Counted from the stretch's first letter, positions 1-9,687 are shown. The stretch is 64,000 bases of DNA from Prosthecobacter debontii (GCF_900167535.1 NZ_FUYE01000012.1:95947-159946), one strand, 5' to 3'. A program made the numbers and translations. The notes: a model not told the origin generated them from the sequence alone.

Positions 1-1020
1 CTTGATGCGCCCGTTCCGCCGAAAGGCATTGGAGACTATGGTTGTTGGTTGCCTAACTTGACATTGAACTAAAGCTTGATGCGCCCGTTCCGCCGAAAGG
101 CAGACCCTGCAGGTGGCCGTCGATACGCACCTTGGCCGTTTCTTGATGCACACGTTCCGCCGAAAGGCATTGGTGACAGCACCAGAAGGGACAGCATGTA
201 GCCCAGAGCTACATGCTTGATGAGCACGTTCCGCCGAAAGGCATTGGAGACGAAACAGCAGAAGCGTTGTTCTGGAGTTGTGCAGGGTCTTGATGCGCAC
301 GTTCCGCCGAGAGGCATTGGTGACGAGATGGCTCGTCGCATCGCCGGACTGGCGAAGACGTGCTTGATGCGCAGGTTCCGCCGGGAGGCATTGGTGACAG
401 GGGCATTGCGGGCAGGAGTGCCCGCATCACTTTTCTTGATGCGCAGGTTCCGCCGAAAGGCATTGGTGACAGGGCCCAGGCTTTACCGCGATGATGGACG
501 CACGCGACTTGATGCGCCAGTTCCGCCGAAAGGCAGTGGAGACGCGGCTTCGATCGTGAGCATCGTCAGCGCCGTCTCTACTTGATGCGCACGGTCCGCC
601 GAAAGGTATTGGAGACCCTGCCGGTCGTAAGGCTGAGCCAGGAACAGCTCCGCTTGATGCGCACGTTTCGCCGAGAGGCATTGGTGACGGATCTGCAATG
701 AAGTCTGCGTAGTTCACGCAGTCGCCTTGATGCGCCCGTTCCGCCGAAAGGCATTGGAGACTAGCTTTTCAGGTTTCATAGCGTTATTCGTCTCGACTCT
801 TGAGGCACGTTCCGCCGAAAGGCATTGGAGACTTAAGAATTGAGGCATGAACGTTCTGGAGATCGTTGCTTGATGCGCCGTTCCGCCGAAAGGCATTGGA
901 GACCTCACGCTCCCGCTGTTCATGTTCAGCTTCCGCCCTTCTTGATGCGCACGTTCCGCCGAAAGGCATTGTGACTTAAGGCGCGCGTTTCTCGCTTGTT
1001 CCAGTAGGGACTTGATGAGT
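1..1020. CRISPR. Degenerate CRISPR-like array, 14 repeats plus a decayed terminal copy
   Basis: Fourteen copies of a roughly 36-bp repeat alternate with unrelated spacers of 35-38 bp. Repeats start at 1, 75, 142, 216, 289, 363, 435, 508, 581, 653, 726, 799, 869 and 941; a stub CTTGATGAGT at 1011 ends the array. The repeat begins CTTGATGCGC and ends GGCATTGG(A/T)GAC, with a small hairpin GCC-GAAA-GGC in between. Copies differ at many positions: bases 7-13, the GAAA loop (GAGA, GGGA) and A/T near the end. The copy at 75 has lost 5 bp, and those at 799, 869 and 941 have lost 1-2 bp each. Regular spacing and unique spacers support CRISPR; the decay toward the right suggests a leader and any cas genes beyond the left edge. 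No cas gene is in the window, so the type cannot be assigned. Confidence 0.85.
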
Positions 1021-1052
1021 ATGCAGGCAAACGTGCGGAGTGTTTGAATCAA

Positions 1053-1212
1053 GTCGCAGAGCGACGACAGAACCCGTGGCCGATCTCTGAAGTTTCTTCG
1101 GCAAACGATCGGTTCGGCCGTCGCTCTGCGACTCTTTTCCGAATCACCGAAACCCAAGGTTCGATACCCGGCCTTGAAAGGCCGGGCTAGGATACGTCCG
1201 TCGCTCTGCGAC
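1053..1212. repeat. Inverted/direct 14-bp repeats with a nested hairpin
   Basis: GTCGCAGAGCGACG at 1053-1066 is matched by its exact reverse complement at 1119-1132 and again at 1199-1212. Between the last two copies is a hairpin, CCCGGCC-N6-GGCCGGG (1167-1186). The first pair could fold into a long stem enclosing about 50 bases. Nothing coding was found between the array and the gene ending at 1442. The arrangement looks like a dispersed palindromic element (REP- or MITE-like), but no function can be read from it. Confidence 0.6.
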
Positions 1213-1441
1213 TTGGGGTCATGCCTGACGAGTGGCCTCAGACGGCTCGTTGTTTCCAGCCTTCACGGGTCCCTTTATTGGGCGAATGTCAGTCAAAGCG
1301 GAAACAGCACGATCCGGAATCCCGTTGGGGTTCGGTTTACCTTGGAGGTGAGTTTGAACCCGGAGGTTTGCGCTTCCTGGCCATCCATGATTTCGCGGGG
1401 CTTCGCCAGGGGGCGGGAGCTTTCGCATTCCCGACTTTGGC

Positions 1442-2116
1442 TTAAAGCTGGGTCGTCGTTGGATCTTGCTGGCTGATTTGATCGTCGCCGGTCCACATCT
1501 TTTTGTCGGGGCCTGCGGAGCGGACGGTCATTTCCCAAGCGCTCTCGGGATGGAAGCGGTAAGGGGTGCCGTAGCGGTCTAACAACTCGCCTTGCGGACT
1601 GATGGAGGGATGGCTTTTGGGGAGAACGGCAATGCCCAAGGGATTTTCACCCTGAAGGCGACGCACGATCTCGTCATTCAATTCGCCCGTGGGCATGGCC
1701 CCAAAAGCGCGGCGGAATTCGTCAAGGAGCGTGCTGACGGTCTGGACATCGTCATACACCGTTTCGTTCTTGGGGATTTCACTGGCCGCGCTGGTGATCA
1801 CGGTCGCCGTTTTCGAGGAGTCGGGAGGAGCTGGCAGAGCCTGGGTGATCTCCATGACAGGTAAGGGATGGACCACGCCTTTAGGTGTCGTGGCATAGAG
1901 ATGGATGCCATAGGGGCTATCCATGGGCGGCGGGGGGAGCGGGGCGCGCAGAGGGCCGCAAAAGGTGGACTCGACAGGGCCACGATCCCGGGGCAGGGCG
2001 TTGTCTTCACGGGGAGTCCCAGAGGTGTAGGGTTCGGTGTGGCCGGCCATCCACCAAGCCGTGCCCAATGTGGTCGCCAACAGAAAAGCGAAGCCGAGTT
2101 TGATGGGGGTATTCAT
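1442..2116 (-). CDS. Membrane-anchored protein of unknown function
   Basis: This 224-residue protein starts with a hydrophobic segment (residues 6-24) that should act as a signal anchor, followed by a Pro-rich linker. The C-terminal third has a stretch around RYGTPYRFHPESAWEMTV and then SAGPDKKMWTGDDQI, which resembles the calcium-binding C-terminal tail of type II secretion pseudopilins and related verrucomicrobial proteins (GPDxxxGTxDDI-like). It lacks the prepilin peptidase motif, so it is not a pseudopilin itself. It stands alone; a palindromic repeat separates it from the next gene on the same strand. Function unknown. Confidence 0.7.
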   Translation of the reverse strand: MNTPIKLGFAFLLATTLGTAWWMAGHTEPYTSGTPREDNALPRDRGPVESTFCGPLRAPLPPPPMDSPYGIHLYATTPKGVVHPLPVMEITQALPAPPDSSKTATVITSAASEIPKNETVYDDVQTVSTLLDEFRRAFGAMPTGELNDEIVRRLQGENPLGIAVLPKSHPSISPQGELLDRYGTPYRFHPESAWEMTVRSAGPDKKMWTGDDQISQQDPTTTQL

Positions 2117-2216
2117 AAGTGGAGGGGGAGCAAAGAGGCCCCCTGAACAACTGGGGATGGGTTCATGGAGGCCAAAGGGGATCGGTTCAACGGAGGGTCA
2201 GCTTGGAAATGGCCTT

Positions 2217-2340
2217 GCCGCCCCTCACCTAACCTCTCCCCAGGGGGGAGAGGGACGATCGTTGGGTCTTCGGGATGGAAGATCATAAGATGTCCTCCCT
2301 CTCCCCAGAAACTGGGGAGAGGGGTGGGGTGAGGGGCGGC
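2217..2340. repeat. Palindromic intergenic repeat (REP-like)
   Basis: Imperfect inverted arms at 2217-2243 and 2312-2340 carry the CCCTCACC and CTCTCCCC signature common in dispersed bacterial palindromes. An inner hairpin (TCCCTCTCCCCAG-AAA-CTGGGGAGAGGG, 2294-2323) lies in the right half. The element fills the space between two minus-strand genes and could also end transcription of the DUF1501 gene, but there is no clear T-run. Confidence 0.55.
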
Positions 2341-2388
2341 TGGCGTTTCATGATCGGATCAGATCTTGAGGTGCAGTCGCATTCAATG

Positions 2389-4023
2389 TTAGGCGGTGAA
2401 GTCCACGAAGCCGAGATTGCTGGGGATGGTGCCGATGTTTTGGAAGCGGCCCAGATTCGGGAAGATCGTGTTGATGTCGGTGCCGGTGACTCCGGAGACA
2501 TAGTTGGTGCCTTCACTCATGAACCACTTGGCTGCGACCGAGGCGTATTGATCCACCGCCGTGGTGGGAATCCAGCGTCCGCGGTTACTGTCCACATCTT
2601 GACCCGCAGCACGGGCCAGGTCGGGGAAGGTGCCATAGATGCGCTGACCGATCACAGGGCCACCCATGACGATCTGGTGACCGCCCCACCCGTGGTCTGT
2701 CCCAGAGCCGGTCTCGTTGCCATTGGGCTGGAGCGTGCGGGTGAAATCAGAGTGGGTGAAGAGCAGCACATCATCCCAGAGGGAGGGATCGACGGCGGCG
2801 ATGGCATCTTTAAAGCCTTTGAGAGACTTGTCGAGATTGCCCATGAGGTTGCCATGATCGGTGGGCTGGTTTTGATGAGTATCAAAGCCGTTCATGCTCA
2901 CAAAGAAGATCTGACGGTTGTTACCCAGCGAGGAACGTCCCTGAATGAGACGAGCGACCATTTTGAGTTGGTTGGCGACATCCGGCAGAGTGGTGACTCC
3001 GGGGAAGGCATTGGTGAAGGCGGTGTCAATGGAGGTGGTGGAGCCGCCCAGGGCGCTGCCAACGATGGCTTCGTTGTCTCGGGCGCGTTTCATCACTTCG
3101 TTGTAGCCTTCTTCCAGGTGGTGCTGGTAGTGGCTTTCGGTTTCACCTAACTGCATGCGTGTCAGCTTGGTGATGGTGTCCAGCGCTTTCAGGGTCTTCC
3201 CAGCATCGTTCGGTGAGTAGGCGACGGGTGACACATCGTAGTTAGCGGCGTGCCCATACGTGCCAGGACCGAAATAAGGACTGCTCGAGCTGTAGCCCGA
3301 GAGTCCCACCACACCGCTGGTGCTCACGGCGTATTGAACGACCGAGCTGCCCACCTGGAAGGAGTTTTGTCCGGAAATGGAAATGTTCATCGAGACATTG
3401 CTGGCCGGATTCACATTGGCTGCGGTGAGCAGATCGGCGGCGCGGCCACCCCAACCGTTTTGGAAGGGGCGATCCGGCAAGCTGCTCTGCCACTGAAGCT
3501 GCTGATCGCTGTGCGAAAAGAGCTGAGGTGGCACGGGCACGGAGCGAGGCACGGCGATGTATTGGGAGCGGGTGATGGGCTGGACCAAGGTGCCGACGTT
3601 GGCGACAAAGGCCAGGTCCCCGCTATTGAACATGCTTTGCACATTCCCCATGTTGGGGTGCACGCCGAACTGAGTCGCCGAGCTTTGACCAAAGCCTCCG
3701 GAGGGGGCGGTGAGAGGCAAAGCCGCGCCGGTCCCACTCACCGGAATGTGAATGGGGTGGCCGACGGGGCGTGCGCTTTCATAGTTGGTCCGTGCGGAGC
3801 CATCCAGAGGAACCAAGGTGTTGTTGGAGTCATTGCCCCCATAGAGGAAGAGGCAGATGATGGCCTTGTAATCCGAGGGAGCACTCTGGGCCATGGCGCT
3901 CTGGACGAGGCGTAGGTGAGCCAGGGTATTGACAATGCTGGTGACGCCGAGGGCGCCACAGGCGGAGCGGCAGAGGAAGTTCCGCCGAGTATCGAAGTGA
4001 TCCTTATGCTTGCTGTTTTTCAT
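2389..4023 (-). CDS. DUF1501 family secreted protein
   Basis: The 544-residue protein begins with a Tat-like leader (RRNFLCRSACGALGV) and an Ala/Gln-rich cleavage region. DUF1501 hallmarks follow: a core strand CLFLYGGNDSNNTLVPL and a C-terminal metal-site-like segment with HSDFTRTLQPNG and GTDHGWGG. The family shares the alkaline-phosphatase/sulfatase fold; its substrate is unknown. The ATG at 4023 was preferred over an in-frame TTG nine bases upstream. It lies 36 bp downstream of the DUF1800 gene on the same strand. These two families are regularly encoded together in Verrucomicrobiota and Planctomycetota, so co-transcription and joint export are likely. Confidence 0.9.
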   Translation of the reverse strand: MKNSKHKDHFDTRRNFLCRSACGALGVTSIVNTLAHLRLVQSAMAQSAPSDYKAIICLFLYGGNDSNNTLVPLDGSARTNYESARPVGHPIHIPVSGTGAALPLTAPSGGFGQSSATQFGVHPNMGNVQSMFNSGDLAFVANVGTLVQPITRSQYIAVPRSVPVPPQLFSHSDQQLQWQSSLPDRPFQNGWGGRAADLLTAANVNPASNVSMNISISGQNSFQVGSSVVQYAVSTSGVVGLSGYSSSSPYFGPGTYGHAANYDVSPVAYSPNDAGKTLKALDTITKLTRMQLGETESHYQHHLEEGYNEVMKRARDNEAIVGSALGGSTTSIDTAFTNAFPGVTTLPDVANQLKMVARLIQGRSSLGNNRQIFFVSMNGFDTHQNQPTDHGNLMGNLDKSLKGFKDAIAAVDPSLWDDVLLFTHSDFTRTLQPNGNETGSGTDHGWGGHQIVMGGPVIGQRIYGTFPDLARAAGQDVDSNRGRWIPTTAVDQYASVAAKWFMSEGTNYVSGVTGTDINTIFPNLGRFQNIGTIPSNLGFVDFTA

Positions 4024-4059
4024 AGAGGGCAAGTGGGTTGGTGTTTCTCTGGCGGTGAC

Positions 4060-7000
4060 TTATTTCAGAACGATGTATTCAGGACTGCTGGTGATGAGGT
4101 AGATGGCGGCGCGGACGCGGTTGCCAGCATTCCCCAGAGACACAGGTGGTGCGTCCACAGAGACGGTGGCGAGCTGGTCAATGATGATGCTGCGCGGGTC
4201 TGTGCCGCCGGTGGTGTAGGTGTATTTGGCCTTCAACGAGCCTGCGCACAGCAGGTCGTCCAGGCGATCCACGAGGTAGGTGGCTGCGGAGAGCTCCGTC
4301 GCACCTGCGGTTTCACGCACGGTTTTGTATTCCGCCACCAGGGGGCTGAGGTCGGCACGGATGTTGTCCAGCAGCCCGGTGGTTTCACCCAGGAGGTTGC
4401 TGCCACCTTGTCCACTCGGCAGGGTGGCTGCCGGATCGACGATGGAGGAATACTCCAGAGTGCGGTGGTAGTTGATGGCTCGGACCACGAGGTTTTCCGT
4501 CATGATCTGGAGCTCGGGAGCCACGAGGCCTGCAGCGGCGACACGGCCACCGGGGGTGTAGTCCGGCAGATACCAGTTGAAGACACTCGGCATGTTGTTA
4601 GGCGTCTGGCCCAGGTCATTGACAGTGCTGACATAACGCAGGCGGGTCGGTGACGAGCCGAGGTTATCCAACTGGGTGGAAGGATAACCGTAGCTGCTGA
4701 GATCAGACACGTTGAGCTGAGACTTGGAGCCAAAGGCACGCAGCACCTGGATGTAGCGCAGGATCGGCTCCTTCACCTTGCCATGGCTGACGTTCACGGA
4801 GGTGACGCTGTTGACCGTTTGGGGGTCCACGTTTTTCAGGGTGCGGGCCTCATAGTCCAGAAGGATGGCATTGACGACCGCCTTCAGGTTGCCACGAACG
4901 CCGGAGCCATCGTTCTCAAACTTCTGCACGACACGATAGACATAACCACGGCTTGGATTGCTGGTGACGAAGCGCTGAATGAGCAGGCGGCACAAGAAGG
5001 GCGCCATGTTCGGGTGATCGAACAAGGTGTCCATGGTGGCATCCAGCTCGGCCTCGGCATAGGCTTCACGCTCAGCGGTGGTCGGTGTGGTGTCGGTGTA
5101 GGCGGGCAGTGCAGCGGTGAGGAAGTTCTTCGCGCTTTCGTCATGATAGGCCACGAAGTTCTTCATGGGGTTCTCATAACCCGGGTGGAAGTATTCCGCG
5201 CCGGAACTTCCGAAGAAGCTGCCTTGGGTCAGGGTGGGCACATAGCCGTTGGCGGCGCTGTTTTGCACATAAGCAAAGCTGTAACCGGTGAAGACTTTGG
5301 ACAGTTCCTTGATGTCATCGTTATCATAAGTCGCGATGGGTTGGCCGTTGTTAGCCAGCTTCAAGGTGCCGTCTGGATGCAGTTCCAGGAGGCCGATGGA
5401 GAAGAGCTGCATGATCTCACGCGCATAGTTCTCATCCGGTGAGAGGATCTGGTTACCGCTGGTGTCATACTGAGCCTTCTGGTTCTGCAGATGGCTGAGG
5501 TAACGACCCATGATCGGGCTCTTGGTGACGTCTTCCAGAAGCTCACGCACCCGGAAGGCACTGCCATTGGCGGAGCTGTAGCTGCTGTTCGGGGGTTGGA
5601 GGCTACGCACGCCATCGGCGGCATCGGCCAGCATGTCGTAGTAGCGGCTGTGACCATAAGCCCGAGCGGCGATGGTGCCATCCCGGTCAGACACCACGAA
5701 GATCTGTTCCAGGGCAAAGGCGGTGCGCTGGCGCAATTGATCATGGGCATGATCGGCAATCATCCACCAGCCACGACGACGGTTTTGATTGTCCGGGTCA
5801 TAGCTTTCTTTGTTCAGGCCGACGGGCACAGCACGATAGCCGGATCCTCCCCAACGCTGCCAATCTGTCGGATTGTTCGGAGGCGGCAGGCCATCGGGAA
5901 GATTGGGTTGAGCCCCCCACAGCGCCCATTCTTGAGCATCGGCGGCACGGTTGTATTCGAGCAGGCTGGTTTGATCTCGGCCCCACTGCGTGTTCAGCCA
6001 CGAGGTGAAGGCGGCGATGCGATTGGAAGCCGTGGTTTTAGGGCTGGCGATGCTGTTGAACAGAGCCGTGATCTCAGCCTCGGTCGGGCCAAAGGTGGCC
6101 TGGGTGAGGAAGCGTGCGCATTCACGGCGCACTTCCGTATCATTGGCCAGGTTCTCCAGCGTCGGAGCTGCGGCGGGTGGGGTGAAGATCGGGCTGCCAG
6201 TTTGACGTGTCAGATCCGCACGGATTTCACCACTGGCGTAACGAGTGGTGTGAACGTTGATGTAGAGGTTCTCACCCGTGTTCTTGCGGAACAGTGCATC
6301 GATGATCTGCTGGCCCTTCAGACCTGCGGAGTCCACGATGGTCCAGGCGTAGTCCACCAGAGGGCCTGGAGGCAGGCCATCCGGATCACCATAAAGGATG
6401 GTGCCTGAAGAAACGGTGCCACCACCCACACTGTTGAAGTAGTGCACGTGGCTGCCATCGATCTCAGCCTGCGGTGTGGTCAGGCCGTGGAAGGTGGTGG
6501 AGATGCGAGCCTTGTTGTTAGGCCCGTTCAGAATCACGGTCGCGAAGCCGGAGGCGGAAGTCACTGCCGAGCCTTGGGCCATGAAAGGACCGACAAAGAG
6601 CTTCTCATTGGCGGGGATGTCTTGCGCATCATTGATGATGACCACGGCATTGGTGGGCGAGGCAATCGTGTAGGTGCTGCCATTGGCGGTGGCGGTCAGG
6701 CGCAGCCCTTCGGGATACTCATCCAGGCTATCCACCACAGGGCGGATATACACATCCACACTTTGAGCATTGGCCGGCAGGGCGATGCTGGTGGTCACCT
6801 GGGTGCCGCCGGTGGCGGCTGTCCAGGCCGAGTAGTCACCGCTGCTGGCAGGAGCCCGGGTGGTATCGGTGGAGGCCGTGCCCGCCAGGGTGAAGTTCAG
6901 CGTCAGAGGAGCGAAGCCGCCGTTACGATTCAACCGCAAGCGTGCATTGGTGGTGGCTGTGGGGCTGGCCGTGACGTCGTTCCGTTCGTAAGCGTTGGTG

Positions 7001-8949
7001 GTGACGGTGCTGACTGTGATGGTGCCGCCGGTGAAGGTGCTTGGGTTGGTGGAAGTGACCAAATCGATGCGGTTATGGAATTCCTGCTGGTTCGTCAGCA
7101 AGTCACCATCGGGATCGAGAGAGCCATCGGCACCGTTGTTGGGGTTAAGACCGACCGTGGTTTCCCAATCATCGGGCGCGCCGTCTTCATCGACATCCTC
7201 CGCACCTTGGATCACCAGGAAAGCGACGGTTTCAGCGCTGTGGGTGTTGTTAACGGTGCCTTCGCCAAACTGAGCCGGGTGGGCATCTTCCTGGGCGACG
7301 AGGTCCACACGATCGGCAAACAGGTAGCGCCAGCGGAGGGTGGCAGGGTCAGTGTCGTTCTTCGTCTGCATGGAGGCAAAGAGGTAAGGGTCCGCGTGCA
7401 TGCGACCGAAGGTGCGGGTGCGGAAGGAGCTGTCATGGTTGGTGCCATTGCCTGCCTGGAAGCGCATGCCGCTGCTGAAGAAGTTGCTGGTGCCCTGAGT
7501 CATGGCGATCCAGTGGACGGTCTCCGCAGCGTGGGCGGTGGTGTCGATTTCCGACTCGTCCAGCTCGACGGTGAAGCCGCTGGTGCTGATGCCACTGACA
7601 CGAGATTGCACGGCTTGGGTATCATTGGTGGTCACCACTTGAGAGAAGACCGCCGGGCTGTTGGGGAAGCCGGTCGCCAGGGTCTGAGTCGTGCCAGATT
7701 GTGTCACACCGGTGGTGACGCCCGCCTGCCAGCGTGTGCCGCCGACGGCGAAGCTGCCGGACTCCATGACAACGTAGCTGAGCTTTTCAGCGATGTTGTG
7801 GGTCTGCGTGCTGTGGTGGTCCCAGCGGTCCACTTGGAATTGGAAGCTGGTGGAGGTGACATTGCGCACGCGGATGGTGAGGGAGGTGCTGCTGCGGTAG
7901 GACAGCGGCCCCATGACGACGACGGGGGCGGTGTAGGTATTGCCCAGGGTGACGGTGGTCCACGTGGTCGCATTGGACTGAGTCACGGTGACATCGCCGA
8001 CTTCGATCTTCGCGGCGACTTCACCGTTCATATCTCCGAGCACGAGATAACCGAGGTCTTCCGCGGCATGGGTCGTTTCGGTATCAGCGGAGGCTTCTTC
8101 CTGGAAGCGGAGTTGCACGCTGGTGCTGCTCAGGGAGGCCATCTTGATTTCACCGGGGTCGGCTTCATTGGCGGATTGGGCCTGGGCGAGGAGCACCGGG
8201 TTCGTCCGAGTCGCCGGGAAGGTGATGGTGGCAAAGCTGCTGGTGACCGCCGTGCTGGTGCGGACGGCACTGAGGATCTTGCCATCCAGATAACCGGTGC
8301 CGGTGGAGACGGCGATGTAGCCGATGCCTTCATTCGACAGGGTGGTGGTATCGGCCTCTTGGGTTTCGATTTTCACCTGGAAGCCGGTGCTGGTCACACT
8401 GCTGATGCGGGGTTTGATGGCTTTGACTCCTTTGCCTGTGATGCCGGAGGCATTGGCCGTGGTCTCCACCTGACCGAGCACGACGGGAGCCGCTGTGAAG
8501 CCGCTGAGAGTGACGGATGTATTGGTGCGATTCACGGCACTGAGGCGGCCGACCTGCCAGCGCTGAGCTCCGAAGACATGGGTGCCTTCCGTGAGGGCAA
8601 AGAAGTGAACGGTTTCGGCGGGATGATAACCGTTGGTGTATTCCCACTCATCGATCTGATATTGAAATCCGGTGGTGGTGACATTGCGGACCCGGATGAC
8701 GGTGGGCTCGCCATTGGCTTGTGTGGCTGGACCCATGACCACGACGGGGGCGGTGGCAAAGGTGCGGGCGAAGGTGACTGAATTCCATTGATCACCGTTA
8801 TTTTGAACCGGCGTGGTGAGGGTGCCGGATTCAAAGTTAGCCGGTGCAGCATGAGCGGCACTGACCGAGAGTGCGACAGCCATGACGGCATGACGCAGCA
8901 ACGAAAGGGCGTTGCGCCCGGGTTTGGTTCTAGGTGGTTGAGTTCCCAT
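4060..8949 (-). CDS. Large secreted DUF1800 protein with lectin-like repeats and CHRD domain
   Basis: This 1629-residue exported protein has a signal peptide (cleavage near AHAAPA, about residue 36). Domains in order: about six related beta-sandwich repeats (residues about 38-560) with motifs such as APVVVMGP and TGFQYQIDEWEY, reminiscent of H-type lectin domains; a Ca-binding segment DVDEDGAPDDWE...DPDGDLLTNQQEF (about 585-625); a Calx-beta-like domain (about 640-775); a CHRD domain (about 785-930, with HVHYFN and GEIRADL); and a DUF1800 domain to the C-terminus (about 950-1629; ATFGPTEAEI, NYAREIMQLFSIGLLELHPDGT, SPEYIVLK). DUF1800 proteins have no established activity. The modular front end suggests binding to polysaccharide or the cell envelope (inference). 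It is the first gene of a pair with the DUF1501 gene. Confidence 0.9.
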   Translation of the reverse strand: MGTQPPRTKPGRNALSLLRHAVMAVALSVSAAHAAPANFESGTLTTPVQNNGDQWNSVTFARTFATAPVVVMGPATQANGEPTVIRVRNVTTTGFQYQIDEWEYTNGYHPAETVHFFALTEGTHVFGAQRWQVGRLSAVNRTNTSVTLSGFTAAPVVLGQVETTANASGITGKGVKAIKPRISSVTSTGFQVKIETQEADTTTLSNEGIGYIAVSTGTGYLDGKILSAVRTSTAVTSSFATITFPATRTNPVLLAQAQSANEADPGEIKMASLSSTSVQLRFQEEASADTETTHAAEDLGYLVLGDMNGEVAAKIEVGDVTVTQSNATTWTTVTLGNTYTAPVVVMGPLSYRSSTSLTIRVRNVTSTSFQFQVDRWDHHSTQTHNIAEKLSYVVMESGSFAVGGTRWQAGVTTGVTQSGTTQTLATGFPNSPAVFSQVVTTNDTQAVQSRVSGISTSGFTVELDESEIDTTAHAAETVHWIAMTQGTSNFFSSGMRFQAGNGTNHDSSFRTRTFGRMHADPYLFASMQTKNDTDPATLRWRYLFADRVDLVAQEDAHPAQFGEGTVNNTHSAETVAFLVIQGAEDVDEDGAPDDWETTVGLNPNNGADGSLDPDGDLLTNQQEFHNRIDLVTSTNPSTFTGGTITVSTVTTNAYERNDVTASPTATTNARLRLNRNGGFAPLTLNFTLAGTASTDTTRAPASSGDYSAWTAATGGTQVTTSIALPANAQSVDVYIRPVVDSLDEYPEGLRLTATANGSTYTIASPTNAVVIINDAQDIPANEKLFVGPFMAQGSAVTSASGFATVILNGPNNKARISTTFHGLTTPQAEIDGSHVHYFNSVGGGTVSSGTILYGDPDGLPPGPLVDYAWTIVDSAGLKGQQIIDALFRKNTGENLYINVHTTRYASGEIRADLTRQTGSPIFTPPAAAPTLENLANDTEVRRECARFLTQATFGPTEAEITALFNSIASPKTTASNRIAAFTSWLNTQWGRDQTSLLEYNRAADAQEWALWGAQPNLPDGLPPPNNPTDWQRWGGSGYRAVPVGLNKESYDPDNQNRRRGWWMIADHAHDQLRQRTAFALEQIFVVSDRDGTIAARAYGHSRYYDMLADAADGVRSLQPPNSSYSSANGSAFRVRELLEDVTKSPIMGRYLSHLQNQKAQYDTSGNQILSPDENYAREIMQLFSIGLLELHPDGTLKLANNGQPIATYDNDDIKELSKVFTGYSFAYVQNSAANGYVPTLTQGSFFGSSGAEYFHPGYENPMKNFVAYHDESAKNFLTAALPAYTDTTPTTAEREAYAEAELDATMDTLFDHPNMAPFLCRLLIQRFVTSNPSRGYVYRVVQKFENDGSGVRGNLKAVVNAILLDYEARTLKNVDPQTVNSVTSVNVSHGKVKEPILRYIQVLRAFGSKSQLNVSDLSSYGYPSTQLDNLGSSPTRLRYVSTVNDLGQTPNNMPSVFNWYLPDYTPGGRVAAAGLVAPELQIMTENLVVRAINYHRTLEYSSIVDPAATLPSGQGGSNLLGETTGLLDNIRADLSPLVAEYKTVRETAGATELSAATYLVDRLDDLLCAGSLKAKYTYTTGGTDPRSIIIDQLATVSVDAPPVSLGNAGNRVRAAIYLITSSPEYIVLK

Positions 8950-9048
8950 AGCGCCGCCATTTCAGCGGGCGCTTACTTTTTTGAGAAGGTGCTCAGTGTC
9001 ACCAATTTGGGTGACGTCCGTTCTTAGGGTGTGGAGCGATCAGTTGGC

Positions 9049-9687
9049 TCATGGACGTTTCAGAAGCCCGCGATCCAGCGCCACCATGACCGCTTGCACC
9101 CGATCCTCGGCATTCAGCTTATCGAGGATGCGTGCCACAAAGGTTTTGATGGTCTCCGTGGAGACGTTCATGTCCGCAGCGATTAATTTGTTAGGCCAGC
9201 CTTTCGCCATGCTTTGCAGCACTTCCAGCTCCCGGGTGGAGAGGGTGACGTGGTTGCGGCGCTCATTCAGCTTGCCCAGCACTTGCTGAGGAAAGAAGCG
9301 CTTGCCCGCAGCGACGGTGCGCACGGCATTGACCAGATCCGGCCGGGAGGAGCTCTTGGGCAGGTAACCGCGCACGCCGGCGGAGACGGCTCGGTGGATG
9401 TCTTCCTCGGTTTCTTCGACCGAGAAGATGAGGAGTCGGGCGAAATCGAAGCGCTTGACGATTTCACGCGCCACTTCGGTACCATGCATGTCCGGCAGAC
9501 TGCCATCCAGCACGGCCACATCCGGCTGATGCTGCACGAAGAGATCGATGGCATCTTGACCACAAGCTGCCTCAGCCACCACCCCCATATCCGCTTCCAG
9601 GTTCAGGGCCGCACTGACGCCCATGCGGGTAAAAAAATGATCATCCACGACCATGACGCGGATGGTGGGTTCAGGCACAAGCTTCAT
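9049..9687 (-). CDS. NarL/LuxR-type response regulator
   Basis: The 212-residue protein has a receiver domain (residues about 9-125) with the acidic pair VVDDH, phospho-acceptor Asp in VAVLDGSLPDM and conserved Lys in YLPKSS. A LuxR/GerE helix-turn-helix follows (about 148-205: LSTRELEVLQSMAKGWPNKLIAADMNVSTETIKTFVARILDKL). It should bind DNA as a dimer after phosphorylation. Its start overlaps the end of the upstream histidine kinase gene by 17 bp, so the two form a translationally coupled two-component system. No target can be deduced, although the DUF1800/DUF1501 pair lies directly downstream on the same strand. Confidence 0.95.
   Translation of the reverse strand: MKLVPEPTIRVMVVDDHFFTRMGVSAALNLEADMGVVAEAACGQDAIDLFVQHQPDVAVLDGSLPDMHGTEVAREIVKRFDFARLLIFSVEETEEDIHRAVSAGVRGYLPKSSSRPDLVNAVRTVAAGKRFFPQQVLGKLNERRNHVTLSTRELEVLQSMAKGWPNKLIAADMNVSTETIKTFVARILDKLNAEDRVQAVMVALDRGLLKRP

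Noticed and set aside
69-1157. Several open frames across the left end giving repeated peptides such as MPFGGTCASR
   Set aside because: They are translations of the 36-bp repeats; different frames and both strands give the same kind of periodic peptide, and no frame spans spacers consistently.
2275-5442. Long plus-strand frames opposite the DUF1501 and DUF1800 genes
   Set aside because: Shadow frames: composition is Gly/Asp/Val-rich without motifs, while the minus strand carries recognisable families.
6442-8781. A 779-codon frame on the plus strand
   Set aside because: It is antisense to the long DUF1800 gene, shows no domain, and results from high-GC codon bias in the real gene.
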